From the NCBI RefSeq assembly GCF_023700005.1, contig NZ_JAMLJK010000001.1:558001-622000 (forward strand): a stretch of DNA of 64,000 nucleotides, in the 5' to 3' direction. The notes beneath the pieces were generated by a model, which was given only the letters and a program-made list of their open reading frames with translations, searched no databases and was not told where the DNA came from. Source of the stretch: Larsenimonas rhizosphaerae (GTDB lineage: Bacteria; Pseudomonadota; Gammaproteobacteria; Pseudomonadales; Halomonadaceae). A program made the position numbers and the translations under genes. Of the stretch, positions 35,910-46,933 are shown piece after piece (positions within the stretch are counted from its first letter, which is position 1; each line of letters opens with the position of its first letter).

Positions 35910-36824
35910 ATGGCGTTTTCCAGACAGGCGGTTACCGGCGCGGTTGGCGACGGACTGCTCTCTTTCCCGGTCACCGACTTCGATGCAAACGGCAACTTCG
36001 ACGCGGCGTCCTATCGCGCCCGTATCGAGTGGCTGCTCAAGTATGAAATTTCCACCCTGTTCGTGGCTGGCGGCACCGGCGAGTTCTTCAATCTGTCGCT
36101 TGATGAGTTCCGCGAGATCGTGACGATCGCGGTCGAGGCCACCAACGGCAGGGTGCCGGTCATTGCAAGCGCCGGCATGAACGCGCATCTGGCGCGCCAG
36201 TACGCGCGCATCGCTGAAGAGGCCGGCGCCGACGGCATTCTCTTGATGCCGCCGTATCTGACCGAGTGCCCGCAGTCGGGTCTTTTCGACTACGCCCGGT
36301 CGGTGTGTGGCTCGACCGCCCTCAACGTCATTTATTACAACCGGGCCAATGGCCTGATGAAGGCCGAGACGGTCAAGGCGCTGGCCGATGCCTGCCCGAA
36401 CCTGATCGGCGTCAAGGACGGCAGGGGCGATATTCAGGCGCTCAACACGATCATCAAGACCGTAGGCGACCGCCTGGTCTATGTCGGTGGCGTGCCGACT
36501 GCTGAAATCTTTGCAGAGGCCTATCTTTCCATCGGGGTGAACACCTATTCCTCGGCAGTGTTCAATTTCGTGCCGGAGATGGCGGTGTCGTTCTACAAGG
36601 CGCTGCGTGCCGGAGATTCAGCCACGGTGGCGCGGCTGACGCGCGAGTTCTTCATTCCGTTCGTGCAGCTGCGCGATACCTGCCCGGGCTATGCGGTCAG
36701 CCTGGTCAAGGCCGGTGCCGCGCTGGTCGGTCATTCAGGCGGTGATGTGCGCTCGCCGTTGACGATGCCATCCGCGGACGAGACGAAACGCCTTCAGGCG
36801 CTGATCGACCACGTGGCCCGGTAA
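35910..36824 (+). CDS. kdgD: 5-dehydro-4-deoxyglucarate dehydratase
   Basis: 304 aa from ATG 35910 (GAGG 7 nt upstream); ATG 35898 is the alternative. DHDPS/NAL superfamily barrel: GLLSFPVTDFDANG, VAGGTGEFFNLS, an active-site Tyr in NVIYYNRANGLM, and the Schiff-base Lys in LIGVKDGRGD. It converts 5-keto-4-deoxyglucarate to 2-oxoglutarate semialdehyde with loss of CO2 and water. First gene of the glucarate operon; gudD and the semialdehyde dehydrogenase follow. Confidence 0.95.
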   Translation: MAFSRQAVTGAVGDGLLSFPVTDFDANGNFDAASYRARIEWLLKYEISTLFVAGGTGEFFNLSLDEFREIVTIAVEATNGRVPVIASAGMNAHLARQYARIAEEAGADGILLMPPYLTECPQSGLFDYARSVCGSTALNVIYYNRANGLMKAETVKALADACPNLIGVKDGRGDIQALNTIIKTVGDRLVYVGGVPTAEIFAEAYLSIGVNTYSSAVFNFVPEMAVSFYKALRAGDSATVARLTREFFIPFVQLRDTCPGYAVSLVKAGAALVGHSGGDVRSPLTMPSADETKRLQALIDHVAR

Positions 36825-36969
36825 GCTCCACCTCGAACCTGCAATGTGTACAGGCGTACATCATGAAACGACACCATCCACTCGTGTGTACGTTCAGGGC
36901 GCATGGAGTCTGAAATCGCCGAGCTGCCCTGCATGCCAACGTTGATCGACCTGTTCTGGAGAGTTATTC

Positions 36970-38301
36970 ATGTTTCCCACGCTGACCCGCATGACCATTA
37001 CGCCGGTGGCCGGCTACGACAGTTTTCTTTTGAACCTGAGCGGCGGCCACGCCCCCTGGTTCATTCGCTGTGTCGTGATGCTGGAAGACAGCGCCGGCAA
37101 CACCGGCGTGGGGGAGATTCCCTCGAGTGAGGGCATTCTGGCCGGACTGGAGCAGTGCCGAGACCTGGTCGAGGGCCAGAGCCTGCGTGATTTCCGCCAG
37201 GTGCTGACGCAGTGCAAGGCCCGGCTAGAGGGCAACGGCCCGGAAGAGCGTGGCCGGCAGACGTTCGATCTGCGTGTGGCGGTGCATGTATTGACCGCCA
37301 TCGAATCAGCGCTGTTCGATCTCTACGGCCAGCACGTCGAGCTGCCGGTAGCGGATCTGCTCGGCCGGCTCGGGCGCCAGCGCGACGAAGTCGAGGCGCT
37401 TGGGTATTTGTTCCTTCTGGGCGACCCGGACAAGACGGATCTGCCCTATCCAAAGCCGCCCGAATCACCGCGCGATGACTGGGATGTGGTGCGCTGTCAG
37501 GAAGCGCTGACGCCGGAGGCGGTAGTGCGGCTTGCGAAGGCGGCGCATGCCCGGTACGGCTTCAAGGACTTCAAGCTCAAGGGCGGCGTACTGAGCCCGG
37601 AGGCCGAGGCCGATTGCATCCGCGCGCTGTACGAGGCCTTTCCCGACGCGCGGCTCACGCTTGACCCCAACGGCGCCTGGACGCTCGATCAGGCGGTGAA
37701 GGCGCTGAATCCCATCAAACACATGTTGAGCTATGCTGAAGACCCCTGTGGTCAGGAAAGGGGCTATTCCGGCCGTGAAACCATGGCGGAGTTCAAGCGC
37801 CGTACGGGGCTTCCCACCGCCACCAACATGATCGCGACCGACTTCAAGCAGCTTCAGTTCGCTGTCGCGCTCAATGCGGTGGACATCCCGCTGGCTGACT
37901 GCCATTTCTGGACCATGCAGGGCGCGGTCATGGTGGGTGAGCTTTGCAACGAATGGGGCATGACCTGGGGCTCGCACTCCAACAACCACTTCGACATCTC
38001 GCTGGCCATGATGACCCATGTGGCCGCGGCGTGCCCGGGCGAGATCACCGCAATCGATACCCACTGGATCTGGCAGGACGGTCAGCGTCTGACCACCGAG
38101 CCATTCCGGATCAAGGGCGGCAGGATCTCGGTACCCACGACCCCCGGGCTTGGCATCACGATCGACAAGGCGCAGATTGAGGCTGCGAACCGACTTTATC
38201 ATTCGCTGGAGGTTCGCCAGCGCGATGACGCCATGGCCATGCAATACCTGATTGATGGCTGGCAGTTCGATCCCAAGCGTCCGACGCTTGTTCGGGATTG
38301 A
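36970..38301 (+). CDS. gudD: Glucarate dehydratase
   Basis: 443 aa, enolase superfamily. Seen: [20 protein letters not shown] and [11 protein letters not shown] in the capping domain, the KxK catalytic pair in [15 protein letters not shown], the metal ligand Asp in LTLDPNGAW, Glu in YAEDPCG, and the catalytic His in [15 protein letters not shown]. It dehydrates D-glucarate to 5-keto-4-deoxyglucarate, the substrate of the upstream KdgD. The 145-bp gap after kdgD holds an inverted repeat (TGTAC-N4-GTACA, 36847-36860) that may be regulatory. Confidence 0.95.
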   Translation: MFPTLTRMTITPVAGYDSFLLNLSGGHAPWFIRCVVMLEDSAGNTGVGEIPSSEGILAGLEQCRDLVEGQSLRDFRQVLTQCKARLEGNGPEERGRQTFDLRVAVHVLTAIESALFDLYGQHVELPVADLLGRLGRQRDEVEALGYLFLLGDPDKTDLPYPKPPESPRDDWDVVRCQEALTPEAVVRLAKAAHARYGFKDFKLKGGVLSPEAEADCIRALYEAFPDARLTLDPNGAWTLDQAVKALNPIKHMLSYAEDPCGQERGYSGRETMAEFKRRTGLPTATNMIATDFKQLQFAVALNAVDIPLADCHFWTMQGAVMVGELCNEWGMTWGSHSNNHFDISLAMMTHVAAACPGEITAIDTHWIWQDGQRLTTEPFRIKGGRISVPTTPGLGITIDKAQIEAANRLYHSLEVRQRDDAMAMQYLIDGWQFDPKRPTLVRD

Positions 38302-38368
38302 GACTTCATGGAGAGACGTCCATGCACACCTTTCATGGAAAGGATCCATGCACACTAGCGGAGGCAGT

Positions 38369-39946
<1,578 letters not shown>

Positions 39947-39975
39947 CCAACGCGGCATGGTCTTCGTCCCGGGCA

Positions 39976-40644
39976 TCAGGCCCGGGGCGGGGGCAGCCGC
40001 TGTATGGAGGCTGCCATGTCATTGAAGCGGTCGCCCTGAAGGCGGACATGATCCATCAGTTCACGGCGGGCCGTCTCGGCATCGCCGCTGCGCAGCGCAT
40101 GAACGATGCGCTCGTGCTCATCAAATGAATCCTTCACCCGGTTGCGCACGTGCAGCTGAAGCCGCCGATACGGCTTGAGCATGGCATGCAGTCGCAGTGC
40201 CTCTTTAGCCAGAAAGTCATTATGGCTGGCGGTATAAATGCATTCGTGGAAAACCCCGTTACGGTAGTAATACTCGTCGCTGTCACCGGCATCACGGGCC
40301 TGCCGACAGGCCTCGTGCGCGGCTTCCAGTGCCGTCAGCTCATCAGAGGTGATGCGTCGCGCCGCCAGACGCCCGCACATGCCTTCCAGCTCGGCCATCA
40401 CCTCGAATCGCTCGACCACCTCCATGACATTTAGTCGTGCGACGAAGGTCCCCCTTTTCGGCTTTACCTCCACCATGCCGGTCGTGGCCAGTTGCTGTAG
40501 CGCTTCACGGACAGGCGTGCGCGAACACTGGTATTCACTGGCCAGCGCCTCGGGATCCAGTCGGTCTCCCGGCGCATAAAGCCCCTCCACAATGGCGTCT
40601 TCGAGCTGGTCGCGCAGGCGCTGCGATTGAGGTATCCGAGACAT
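39976..40644 (-). CDS. GntR-family regulator, FadR/FCD subfamily (copy 1)
   Basis: 222 aa. N-terminal winged helix with YQCSRTPVREALQQLATTGM and KRGTFVARL; C-terminal FCD ligand domain with metal-binding residues (YRNGVFHECIY, HNDF, and DEHERIVHAL with conserved His). Lies between the glucarate and malonate operons, convergent with the former and divergent from the latter, with the palindrome TGTTGTATACAACA in the shared divergent region. That placement matches the matR-matA layout of rhizobial malonate clusters, so it may be the malonate regulator. Control of the glucarate operon is the alternative. Confidence 0.85.
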   Translation of the reverse strand: MSRIPQSQRLRDQLEDAIVEGLYAPGDRLDPEALASEYQCSRTPVREALQQLATTGMVEVKPKRGTFVARLNVMEVVERFEVMAELEGMCGRLAARRITSDELTALEAAHEACRQARDAGDSDEYYYRNGVFHECIYTASHNDFLAKEALRLHAMLKPYRRLQLHVRNRVKDSFDEHERIVHALRSGDAETARRELMDHVRLQGDRFNDMAASIQRLPPPRA

Positions 40645-40688
40645 ATTAGACTTTCTCCCATGTTGACACCCCGACGGTGCAGGCTGAT

Positions 40689-40702
40689 TGTTGTATACAA
40701 CA
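40689..40702. promoter_or_regulatory. Perfect palindromic operator between gntR copy 1 and the malonate operon
   Basis: TGTTGTATACAACA is a 14-bp perfect palindrome. It follows the FadR-family pattern (TTGTA-TACAA) and is close to the MatR operator I recall from Rhizobium (TCTTGTA-TACACGA). It sits 45 bp before gntR and 96 bp before the decarboxylase gene, so one regulator could control both directions. Confidence 0.65.
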
Positions 40703-40797
40703 TATCATTTTGAAGAATATAAAAAGGCTGATTCTGAGGGTTAAATAGTGGCATTGGCGTGCCGTGTCGATCGCGCTTACCGGGGGTGAGATAGAGC

Positions 40798-42159
40798 ATG
40801 AACGTTAACATGAGTTTTCTGCAGGAACTGCTGTCGAGCCTTGAAGCCAAGGCGCGCCAGAATGGGGTCTTCGTCAGTAGACAGAGTGGACGGGAAGAGA
40901 GCGGTCTGGCCCGGCTGGAATCCGCCTGTGACACCCTGATGCACCATGGCGGTGAAGCCTCCCGTATTCTGATTGCGCGGCAGGCCCTCTCCGCCTATCG
41001 CACCCTGGATACCGAGCAGCAACGCGCCTTCTTTCACCTGCTGGCGGATCAGTATGCCGCGGATCCGGCCGCGATTCATGCCGCCTACGCACGCTACCGC
41101 GAGACGGAAGACAACACGGCCCTTCAGGCGCTTGGCAGTGCCTGCGAGCCGCGTCGGCAGTCCCTGTTTCGGCGGTTGAACCAGTGCCCTGGGGGCACCT
41201 ATGAACTGGTCCAGATGCGTTCGGACCTGCTGGCCATGCTGAAGGACCACCCGGAGCTTGCCCCCCTCGATGCAGACTTTGCCCACCTGTTTGCCTCCTG
41301 GTTCAACCGGGGGTTTCTGATGCTGGAGGCCATCGACTGGAATACCTCGGCCGCTGTGCTTGAAAAGGTCATCCGGTATGAGGCGGTGCACGCCATTCAC
41401 GACTGGAACGACCTGCGCCAGCGGCTGGACCCGGGCGATCGGCGCTGTTACGCGTTTTTCCATCCTGCCACCGGGGATGAACCGCTGATCTTTGTCGAAG
41501 TGGCCCTGTGTCGTGGCATCCCCGACAACATCCAGTCGATTCTGGAAAGTGATGAACACGTGGCACCGGAGGATGCCGACACGGCGGTGTTCTACAGCAT
41601 CAGCAACTGTCAGGCGGGCCTTAAAGGTATTTCCTTCGGTAACTTCCTCATCAAGCAGGTGGTCGAGGAACTGCAGCGTGAACTGCCGCAGCTTGAGAAC
41701 TTCGTGACCCTGTCTCCGGTGCCCGGGCTTCGCAAATGGCTGGACCAGACCCGCAGCGAGGGTGGCCTGCCCGGCAGCAGCGATGTGCTGGAGCGGCTGG
41801 AAGCCGAGGATTGGCTTGATGACAAGGCCTCCCGCAGCAAGATGGCCTCCGACGTGACGGCCCTGGCCGGCCATTACCTGCTGGATGCCAGGCGCCGCGG
41901 CGCGCCGGCTGATCCGGTCGCGCGATTTCATCTGGGGAACGGGGCACGTCTTCACCGCATCAACTGGCCTGGGGATACCTCCGTCAAGGGGCGCCAGCAG
42001 TCCCATGGCGTCATGGTGAATTACCTCTATGAACCCGGCCGCATTGAACAAAATCACGAAGCGTTCAGTCGCGAAGGCACCATTGCCTGCTCCTCCGAGG
42101 TTCGGCGTGCGGCCAAACAGGGCCAGCAACGCTTTACCCGCAGCAGGGACAAGGCCTGA
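40798..42159 (+). CDS. matA: Malonyl-CoA decarboxylase
   Basis: 453 aa, the size of bacterial MatA/MCD. N-terminal helical domain with AKARQNG and RLESACDTLMHHGGEASRI; C-terminal acetyltransferase-like catalytic domain with RCYAFFHPATGDEPLIFVEV, a Ser in FYSISNCQAGLKGISFGNFL, the catalytic His in NGARLHRINWPGD, and SHGVMVNYLYEPG. It converts malonyl-CoA to acetyl-CoA and CO2. GGGGGTGAG precedes the ATG. First gene of the malonate operon, 25 bp from matB. Confidence 0.94.
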   Translation: MNVNMSFLQELLSSLEAKARQNGVFVSRQSGREESGLARLESACDTLMHHGGEASRILIARQALSAYRTLDTEQQRAFFHLLADQYAADPAAIHAAYARYRETEDNTALQALGSACEPRRQSLFRRLNQCPGGTYELVQMRSDLLAMLKDHPELAPLDADFAHLFASWFNRGFLMLEAIDWNTSAAVLEKVIRYEAVHAIHDWNDLRQRLDPGDRRCYAFFHPATGDEPLIFVEVALCRGIPDNIQSILESDEHVAPEDADTAVFYSISNCQAGLKGISFGNFLIKQVVEELQRELPQLENFVTLSPVPGLRKWLDQTRSEGGLPGSSDVLERLEAEDWLDDKASRSKMASDVTALAGHYLLDARRRGAPADPVARFHLGNGARLHRINWPGDTSVKGRQQSHGVMVNYLYEPGRIEQNHEAFSREGTIACSSEVRRAAKQGQQRFTRSRDKA

Positions 42160-42184
42160 TACCGCTTATCTCAGGAGATGAATT

Positions 42185-43726
42185 GTGAATCATAATCTTT
42201 ATCTACAGTTTCAGACGCATTTTGATCAGCAACCGGACAAGGTGCTGATGGCCACCCTCGAAGGTGATACCCATACCTACGGGGAGGTGCAGGACACGGC
42301 CATGAAAATGGTCGGTGTGCTGCGCCGGCTGGGAGTGGCCCAGGGGGATCGGGTCGTGGTGCAGGTTGAGAAAAGTGCCCAGGCACTGATGCTGTATCTG
42401 GCCTGCCTGCGGGCCGGAGCGGTCTATCTGCCGCTCAATACCGCCTATACCGATAACGAGGTGGCGTACTTTCTGCAGGATGCCGAGCCCCGCCTGGTAG
42501 TGTGTGACCCGGCGCGGCGCGACAGTCATCGCGCGCTGGCCGAGGCACACGGCGTTGCCCATGTGGAAACCCTCGGCAATGACTGCAGTGGCAGTTTGAT
42601 GGCACAGGTTGCCGACGAAGCACCGGATCGAACCATCGCGGAGATGGGCGCTGATGATCTGGCGGCGATCCTGTATACCTCCGGCACCACGGGCCGCTCA
42701 AAGGGCGCCATGCTGAGCCACCGCAATCTGGCTGCCAACAGCCAGGCACTGGTGGATACCTGGCAGTTCACCCGTGATGATCATCTGCTGCATGCGCTGC
42801 CCATCTTTCATACCCATGGCCTGTTCGTGGCCTGCAATATCATTCTGACGGCGGGGGCCTCCATGACCCTGCTGCCGGGCTTTGATGCCCAGGCGCTGCT
42901 GTCGCTGATGCCGCAGGCCACGGTGCTGATGGGCGTACCGACCTTTTATACCCGCCTGCTGGACCAGCCCGGCCTTGACCGTACCAGCACCGCTGCCATG
43001 CGGCTGTTCATTTCCGGTTCGGCGCCGCTGCTGGCTGAAACCCACCGGGAATTTCATGCCCGTACCGGTCACATGATTCTGGAGCGTTACGGCATGACGG
43101 AAACCAACATGAATACGTCCAATCCCTATGAGGGCGAGCGGCGGCCGGGCACGGTCGGGTTCGCGCTGCCGGGCAGCGAAGTGCGTGTGGTTGACCGTGA
43201 CAGTGGCGCCGAGCTGCCTGCCGGGCAGAACGGGCTGGTGGAAGTTCGCGGCCCCAATGTCTTTCAGGGCTACTGGCGGATGCCGGAAAAGACCCGGGAA
43301 GAGTTTCGTGCGGATGGCTTTTTCATTACCGGTGATCTGGGCATGCTCGACGACGATGGCTACCTGCACATTGTCGGCCGGGACAAGGATCTGGTGATTT
43401 CCGGCGGCTACAACGTGTACCCGAAGGAGATCGAGCAGTTCATCGATGAGCTGCCAGGCGTCAGGGAATCTGCGGTCATCGGCGTGCCTCACCCGGACCT
43501 GGGCGAGGGCGTGGCCGCTGCCGTGGTCCTGAACGAGGGGGCCGAGGTCACTCAGGAGGACATCACCTCCGCACTGGCACCGCATCTTGCGCGCTACAAG
43601 CAGCCCCGGCGTGTGGTGTTTGTGGACGCACTGCCGCGCAATGTCATGGGCAAGGTGCAGAAGAACCTGCTGCGCGAGGCGCATGCCGATCTGTATCAGA
43701 CCGGCACTGCGGTACATGACAAGTAG
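42185..43726 (+). CDS. matB: Malonyl-CoA synthetase (malonate:CoA ligase)
   Basis: 513 aa ANL-family enzyme starting at a GTG with AGGAGATG just upstream. Core motifs: LYTSGTTGRSKGAMLSHRN (P-loop), YGMTETNMNTSNPYEGERR, the latter stretch typical of MatB with Arg for the malonate carboxylate, GDLGMLDDDGYLHIVGRDKD, and the catalytic Lys in PRNVMGKVQKN. It activates malonate to malonyl-CoA, which the preceding decarboxylase consumes. The pair is the malonate-to-acetyl-CoA route. Confidence 0.94.
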   Translation: MNHNLYLQFQTHFDQQPDKVLMATLEGDTHTYGEVQDTAMKMVGVLRRLGVAQGDRVVVQVEKSAQALMLYLACLRAGAVYLPLNTAYTDNEVAYFLQDAEPRLVVCDPARRDSHRALAEAHGVAHVETLGNDCSGSLMAQVADEAPDRTIAEMGADDLAAILYTSGTTGRSKGAMLSHRNLAANSQALVDTWQFTRDDHLLHALPIFHTHGLFVACNIILTAGASMTLLPGFDAQALLSLMPQATVLMGVPTFYTRLLDQPGLDRTSTAAMRLFISGSAPLLAETHREFHARTGHMILERYGMTETNMNTSNPYEGERRPGTVGFALPGSEVRVVDRDSGAELPAGQNGLVEVRGPNVFQGYWRMPEKTREEFRADGFFITGDLGMLDDDGYLHIVGRDKDLVISGGYNVYPKEIEQFIDELPGVRESAVIGVPHPDLGEGVAAAVVLNEGAEVTQEDITSALAPHLARYKQPRRVVFVDALPRNVMGKVQKNLLREAHADLYQTGTAVHDK

Positions 43727-43811
43727 TACCTGATTCACCACACCACAATGGCCCTGCCGGCTGCACTCGTGGCCGGCCCGGCACAACAACAATGATGATG
43801 GGGACATACTC

Positions 43812-44222
43812 ATGGTGATTTACGGTGTAGGACTGCTGGCCGGCTGCATGCTGGTCGGACTGGTAACCGGGGACGTTCTCGGCACCCTGCTGGGCATCGA
43901 TGCCAACCTCGGTGGCGTCGGGATCGCGATGCTGCTGCTGATTCTGGTGACCGGCATTCTCAAGCAGCGCGGCCACCTGCCGGAAAGTACCGAGCAGGGC
44001 ATTACCTTCTGGAACGCCATGTACATCCCGATCGTGGTCGCCATGGCGGCCAGCCAGAACGTGGCGGCAGCGTTCAGTGGCGGGCTGGTGGCGCTGCTTG
44101 CCGGCGCGCTGGCCATGGCGCTCGGGCTGTTGCTGGTGCCGGTATTGACCGGTCATCGTCGTGAGCCGCTGCCGTCGGGTGACGCCAGCACGACCTCTCC
44201 AGCGCCCGGCCGCACACACTGA
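43812..44222 (+). CDS. madL: Malonate transporter subunit MadL
   Basis: 136 aa with four hydrophobic segments. The start MVIYGVGLLAGCMLVGLVTG and EQGITFWNAMYIPIVVAMAA are typical of the MadL/MdcL small subunit. With MadM it forms a two-component sodium- or proton-linked malonate importer. 13 bp separate it from madM. A polar C-terminal tail of about 20 residues is extra. Confidence 0.92.
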   Translation: MVIYGVGLLAGCMLVGLVTGDVLGTLLGIDANLGGVGIAMLLLILVTGILKQRGHLPESTEQGITFWNAMYIPIVVAMAASQNVAAAFSGGLVALLAGALAMALGLLLVPVLTGHRREPLPSGDASTTSPAPGRTH

Positions 44223-44234
44223 GGATATCCTGCC

Positions 44235-44996
44235 ATGAACGATTCCATCATGACGGTGTTTGACAAGTATCACCTGATTGCGGCCTTCGCCGTGATCGGT
44301 CTGACCATGTTTCTGGCGCACTGGGTCAGCAAGCGGTTTACCCGAGGGCGGCTGCACGGGTCAGCCATTGCCATTCTTGTCGGTCTGGCGCTGGCCTGGG
44401 TGGGCGGCGTGATGACCGGCGGCAAGCACGGCCTGGCGGATGTCACCCTGTTTTCCGGGCTGGGGCTGATGGGCGGCGGCATGCTGCGTGATCTGGCCAT
44501 CATTGCCACCGCCTACGGGGTACGCTTTCAGGAGATCAAGCAGGCCGGTGTGCGTGGCGTCATTGCCCTGTTTGCCGGGGTGCTGATTTCCTTTGTGGCC
44601 GGGGCCGTGGTGGCGGTGAGCTTTGGCTACACCAGCGCCGTTGATATCACCACCATTGCTGCCGGTGCCGTGACCTATATCGTCGGCCCGGTAACCGGCG
44701 CCACCCTGGGCGCGAGTTCCGAGGTGATTGCCCTGTCCATCGCGGCCGGGCTGGTCAAGTCTATCCTCACCATGATCTTTACCCCGCTGACCGCCAAATG
44801 GATCGGGCTGGATAATCCGCGCTCGGCGATGATCTTCGGTGGCCTGATCGGCACCACCAGTGGCGTGGCGGCCGGGCTTGCCGCCACCGATGCCCGCCTG
44901 GTGCCCTACGGGGCAATGACCGCCACCTTCTATACCGGGCTGGGGATTCTGCTGGCCCCGACCGTGCTGTTTCTGGCGGTGAGTGCCCTGGTGTAA
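44235..44996 (+). CDS. madM: Malonate transporter subunit MadM
   Basis: 253 aa, eight to nine membrane segments. Seen: GSAIAILVGLALAWVGGVMT, LMGGGMLRDLAIIATAYGVR, and FGGLIGTTSGVAAGLAATDA, the MadM signature. Partner of MadL. A strong terminator follows, so the operon is matA-matB-madL-madM. Confidence 0.93.
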   Translation: MNDSIMTVFDKYHLIAAFAVIGLTMFLAHWVSKRFTRGRLHGSAIAILVGLALAWVGGVMTGGKHGLADVTLFSGLGLMGGGMLRDLAIIATAYGVRFQEIKQAGVRGVIALFAGVLISFVAGAVVAVSFGYTSAVDITTIAAGAVTYIVGPVTGATLGASSEVIALSIAAGLVKSILTMIFTPLTAKWIGLDNPRSAMIFGGLIGTTSGVAAGLAATDARLVPYGAMTATFYTGLGILLAPTVLFLAVSALV

Positions 44997-45044
44997 GGGC
45001 CATGCCGTCAGCCCGGTAACCCCCGCTGCCAGCGGGAAGGATCT

Positions 45045-45078
45045 CGGCATGAACCGTTCTTCGGTTCATGCCGTTTTT
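45045..45078 (+). terminator. Terminator of the malonate operon
   Basis: CGGCATGAACCG (45045-45056) and CGGTTCATGCCG (45062-45073) form a perfect 12-bp stem with loop TTCTT, followed by TTTTTG. Confidence 0.95.
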
Positions 45079-45191
45079 GTTGGGTATCTATCGTCCAGAC
45101 GACAGCATGAGCCGGCCGGAAGGGCAGCAGATGCGCCGGACTATGGTGGGGGATGCGCTTTCACGGCGGGCAGGGTATGGTGATTTACAGT

Positions 45192-45202
45192 TTGTATGAC
45201 AA
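45192..45202. promoter_or_regulatory. FadR-type operator upstream of gntR copy 2
   Basis: TTGTATGACAA is the inverted repeat TTGT-ATG-ACAA. TTTACA (45184-45189) and CATACA (45205-45210) around it look like a short-spaced -35/-10 pair, so binding would repress the gene: a likely autoregulatory site. It shares TGTATGACAA with the kdgD promoter. Confidence 0.55.
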
Positions 45203-45242
45203 CCATACAGCGGGCACGCCGAGCATGTCTCAGGAGGAAGCA

Positions 45243-45977
45243 ATGGCCGATATTTCAGCCTGGCAGGTCAAACCGGTGGCCAATCAGCAATCGCTGTCGG
45301 GGCAGATCGCACAACAGCTACAGGCCCTGATTTGCGAGGGCCGGATTGCGGTGGGGGACAAGCTGCCAACGGAAAGCGAGCTGTGTGACCTGTTCGGCGT
45401 CAGCCGCACCGCGGTGCGTGAAGCCATTGCCCACCTGCGCTCGATGGGGTTGATCGAAACCCGTCGTGGCGTGGGCACGCGGGTACTCAGAAAGGCCCCG
45501 GAGCAGGCCTTTCCGGCGCGCCGCATCAATGCCACCACGGTGGAAGATATCCTGCATGTGCTGGAACTGCGGCTGACCATCGAGCCCCAGGCCGCGGCGC
45601 TGGCGGCCCGGCGCCACACGTCGGCCGATGCCATGACGCTTGAAGAAGCCCACCGCGCCTTCATTGCCGCAGAAGGGGAGGCCTCTCTGGCCCGCAGCGA
45701 GGATTACCTCTTTCACCACGCCATCATTGAAGCAGCCCATAACCCGTTTCTGCTCGCGTTTTACGAGCCGCTGCACACCGGCGCCATTCCCCGGGCGCAA
45801 CTGCTGGATTCCGATGTAGACCCGGTGGCCGCCCGGCAGTATCTGGCCCAGGTGGGCGAGGAACATGGCCGTATCCTGCAGGCCATTCTGGCCCGGGACG
45901 AGCAGGGCGCCCGCAATGCCATGAACCAGCATCTGGAGCGGGCCACACGCACCTACAGCGCCTACCAGACCCGCTGA
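45243..45977 (+). CDS. GntR-family regulator, FadR/FCD subfamily (copy 2)
   Basis: 244 aa from ATG 45243 (CAGGAGGAA upstream); the frame opens earlier without support. Winged helix with LCDLFGVSRTAVREAIAHLR and RRGVGTRVL; FCD domain with LELRLTIEPQAAALAARR, DYLFHHAIIEAAHNPFL and GEEHGRILQAIL, whose His residues suit metal-dependent binding of a dicarboxylate or sugar acid. It lies after the malonate operon's terminator with its own promoter. Its operator matches that of kdgD, so it may regulate the glucarate operon, although the position suggests malonate. Confidence 0.85.
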   Translation: MADISAWQVKPVANQQSLSGQIAQQLQALICEGRIAVGDKLPTESELCDLFGVSRTAVREAIAHLRSMGLIETRRGVGTRVLRKAPEQAFPARRINATTVEDILHVLELRLTIEPQAAALAARRHTSADAMTLEEAHRAFIAAEGEASLARSEDYLFHHAIIEAAHNPFLLAFYEPLHTGAIPRAQLLDSDVDPVAARQYLAQVGEEHGRILQAILARDEQGARNAMNQHLERATRTYSAYQTR

Positions 45978-45978
45978 C

Positions 45979-46860
45979 ATGGTGCGCCGGCTGATTGAAC
46001 AGCGCATTCACGGCCTGACCGGGCTGTCGCTGGGCGGGGTGGATTACGCCACACCGCCAGGCGATCCTGGCCTGTTCGGGCCGGATTCCATGGTCTGGCG
46101 CGTGCACGGTGACTTTACCGCGATGCTGTGCGGCGGCATTTCAGCGCTTCTCCTTCAGATGATGCACCCGCTGGCGCTTGCCGGCGTGTGGGATCACTCG
46201 AGTTTTCGCGAAGACATGCTCGGCCGGCTGCGCCGCACCAGCCAGTTCATTGCGGTGACCTCCTTTGGCCCCACCGCGGCCGCGGATCGTCTGATAGACC
46301 GGGTGATTGCCATTCATCGTCAGGTACAGGGCCACTACACCGATGGACGTTTCTACCGGGCAGACGATCCGGCCCTCCTGACCTGGGTGCATGTGGCCGA
46401 GGCGCGCAGCTTTCTGACCGCCTGCCTGCGCTACTACCGAAAGCACCTGACCCGGGAAGAGCAGGACCGCTACTACCGTGAAAGCGCACTGACCGCCTAC
46501 CGCCTTGGTGCCGTTGATGTGCCGGAAACGGCCGAGGCCATCGACGCGTATCTGGAACGGATGCGTCCGGCGCTGGTCGTGGATGAGCGCACCCATGACG
46601 TGGTGAGGCTGCTGTTTGAAAGCCGGGCACAGTTCGGCGCAGTGGGGCTGGGGTACAACCTCTTTCTGTGGGCCGGCGTGGACCTGCTGCCGGTGTGGGC
46701 GCAGCAGACACTGGGGATTGCCCCCGGGCCGTGGAAGCAGGCGATGGTGCGTGGCGGTATTCGTGGCGTGGCCCCGGTACTGCGCTGGGCCGTGCAGGAT
46801 GGTGCCCGGGCGCGGGCCGAGGCCCGTGTTGCGCAGGGCCCTCATGGCCCTGCAGCCTGA
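45979..46860 (+). CDS. DUF2236 / MpaB-type oxygenase family protein
   Basis: 293 aa. Seen: DSMVWRVHGDFTAMLCGG, ALLLQMMHPLALAGVWDHSS and LLTWVHVAEARSFLTACLRY; these hold the conserved His residues that bind heme in latex-clearing and MpaB-type oxygenases. The substrate is unknown. The ATG lies one base after the stop of gntR copy 2 without a clear ribosome binding site, so it is probably translated by coupling. Confidence 0.8.
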   Translation: MVRRLIEQRIHGLTGLSLGGVDYATPPGDPGLFGPDSMVWRVHGDFTAMLCGGISALLLQMMHPLALAGVWDHSSFREDMLGRLRRTSQFIAVTSFGPTAAADRLIDRVIAIHRQVQGHYTDGRFYRADDPALLTWVHVAEARSFLTACLRYYRKHLTREEQDRYYRESALTAYRLGAVDVPETAEAIDAYLERMRPALVVDERTHDVVRLLFESRAQFGAVGLGYNLFLWAGVDLLPVWAQQTLGIAPGPWKQAMVRGGIRGVAPVLRWAVQDGARARAEARVAQGPHGPAA

Positions 46861-46884
46861 CGTGCACGGGATGAACGCCGGAAA

Positions 46885-46914
46885 CGAAAACAGCGCCCGA
46901 AGGCGCTGTTTTCG
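46885..46914. terminator. Bidirectional terminator between DUF2236 and the sugar porter
   Basis: CGAAAACAGCGCC and GGCGCTGTTTTCG pair perfectly over 13 bp around the loop CGAA, with A and T tracts inside the arms. Confidence 0.88.
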
Positions 46915-46933
46915 TACCGGAACATCATCGCTG

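Noticed and set aside
40777-43813. Long minus-strand open frames of 450 and 371 codons opposite matA and matB
   Set aside because: They lie entirely antisense to well supported enzymes, have no family motifs and reflect GC-rich codon bias.
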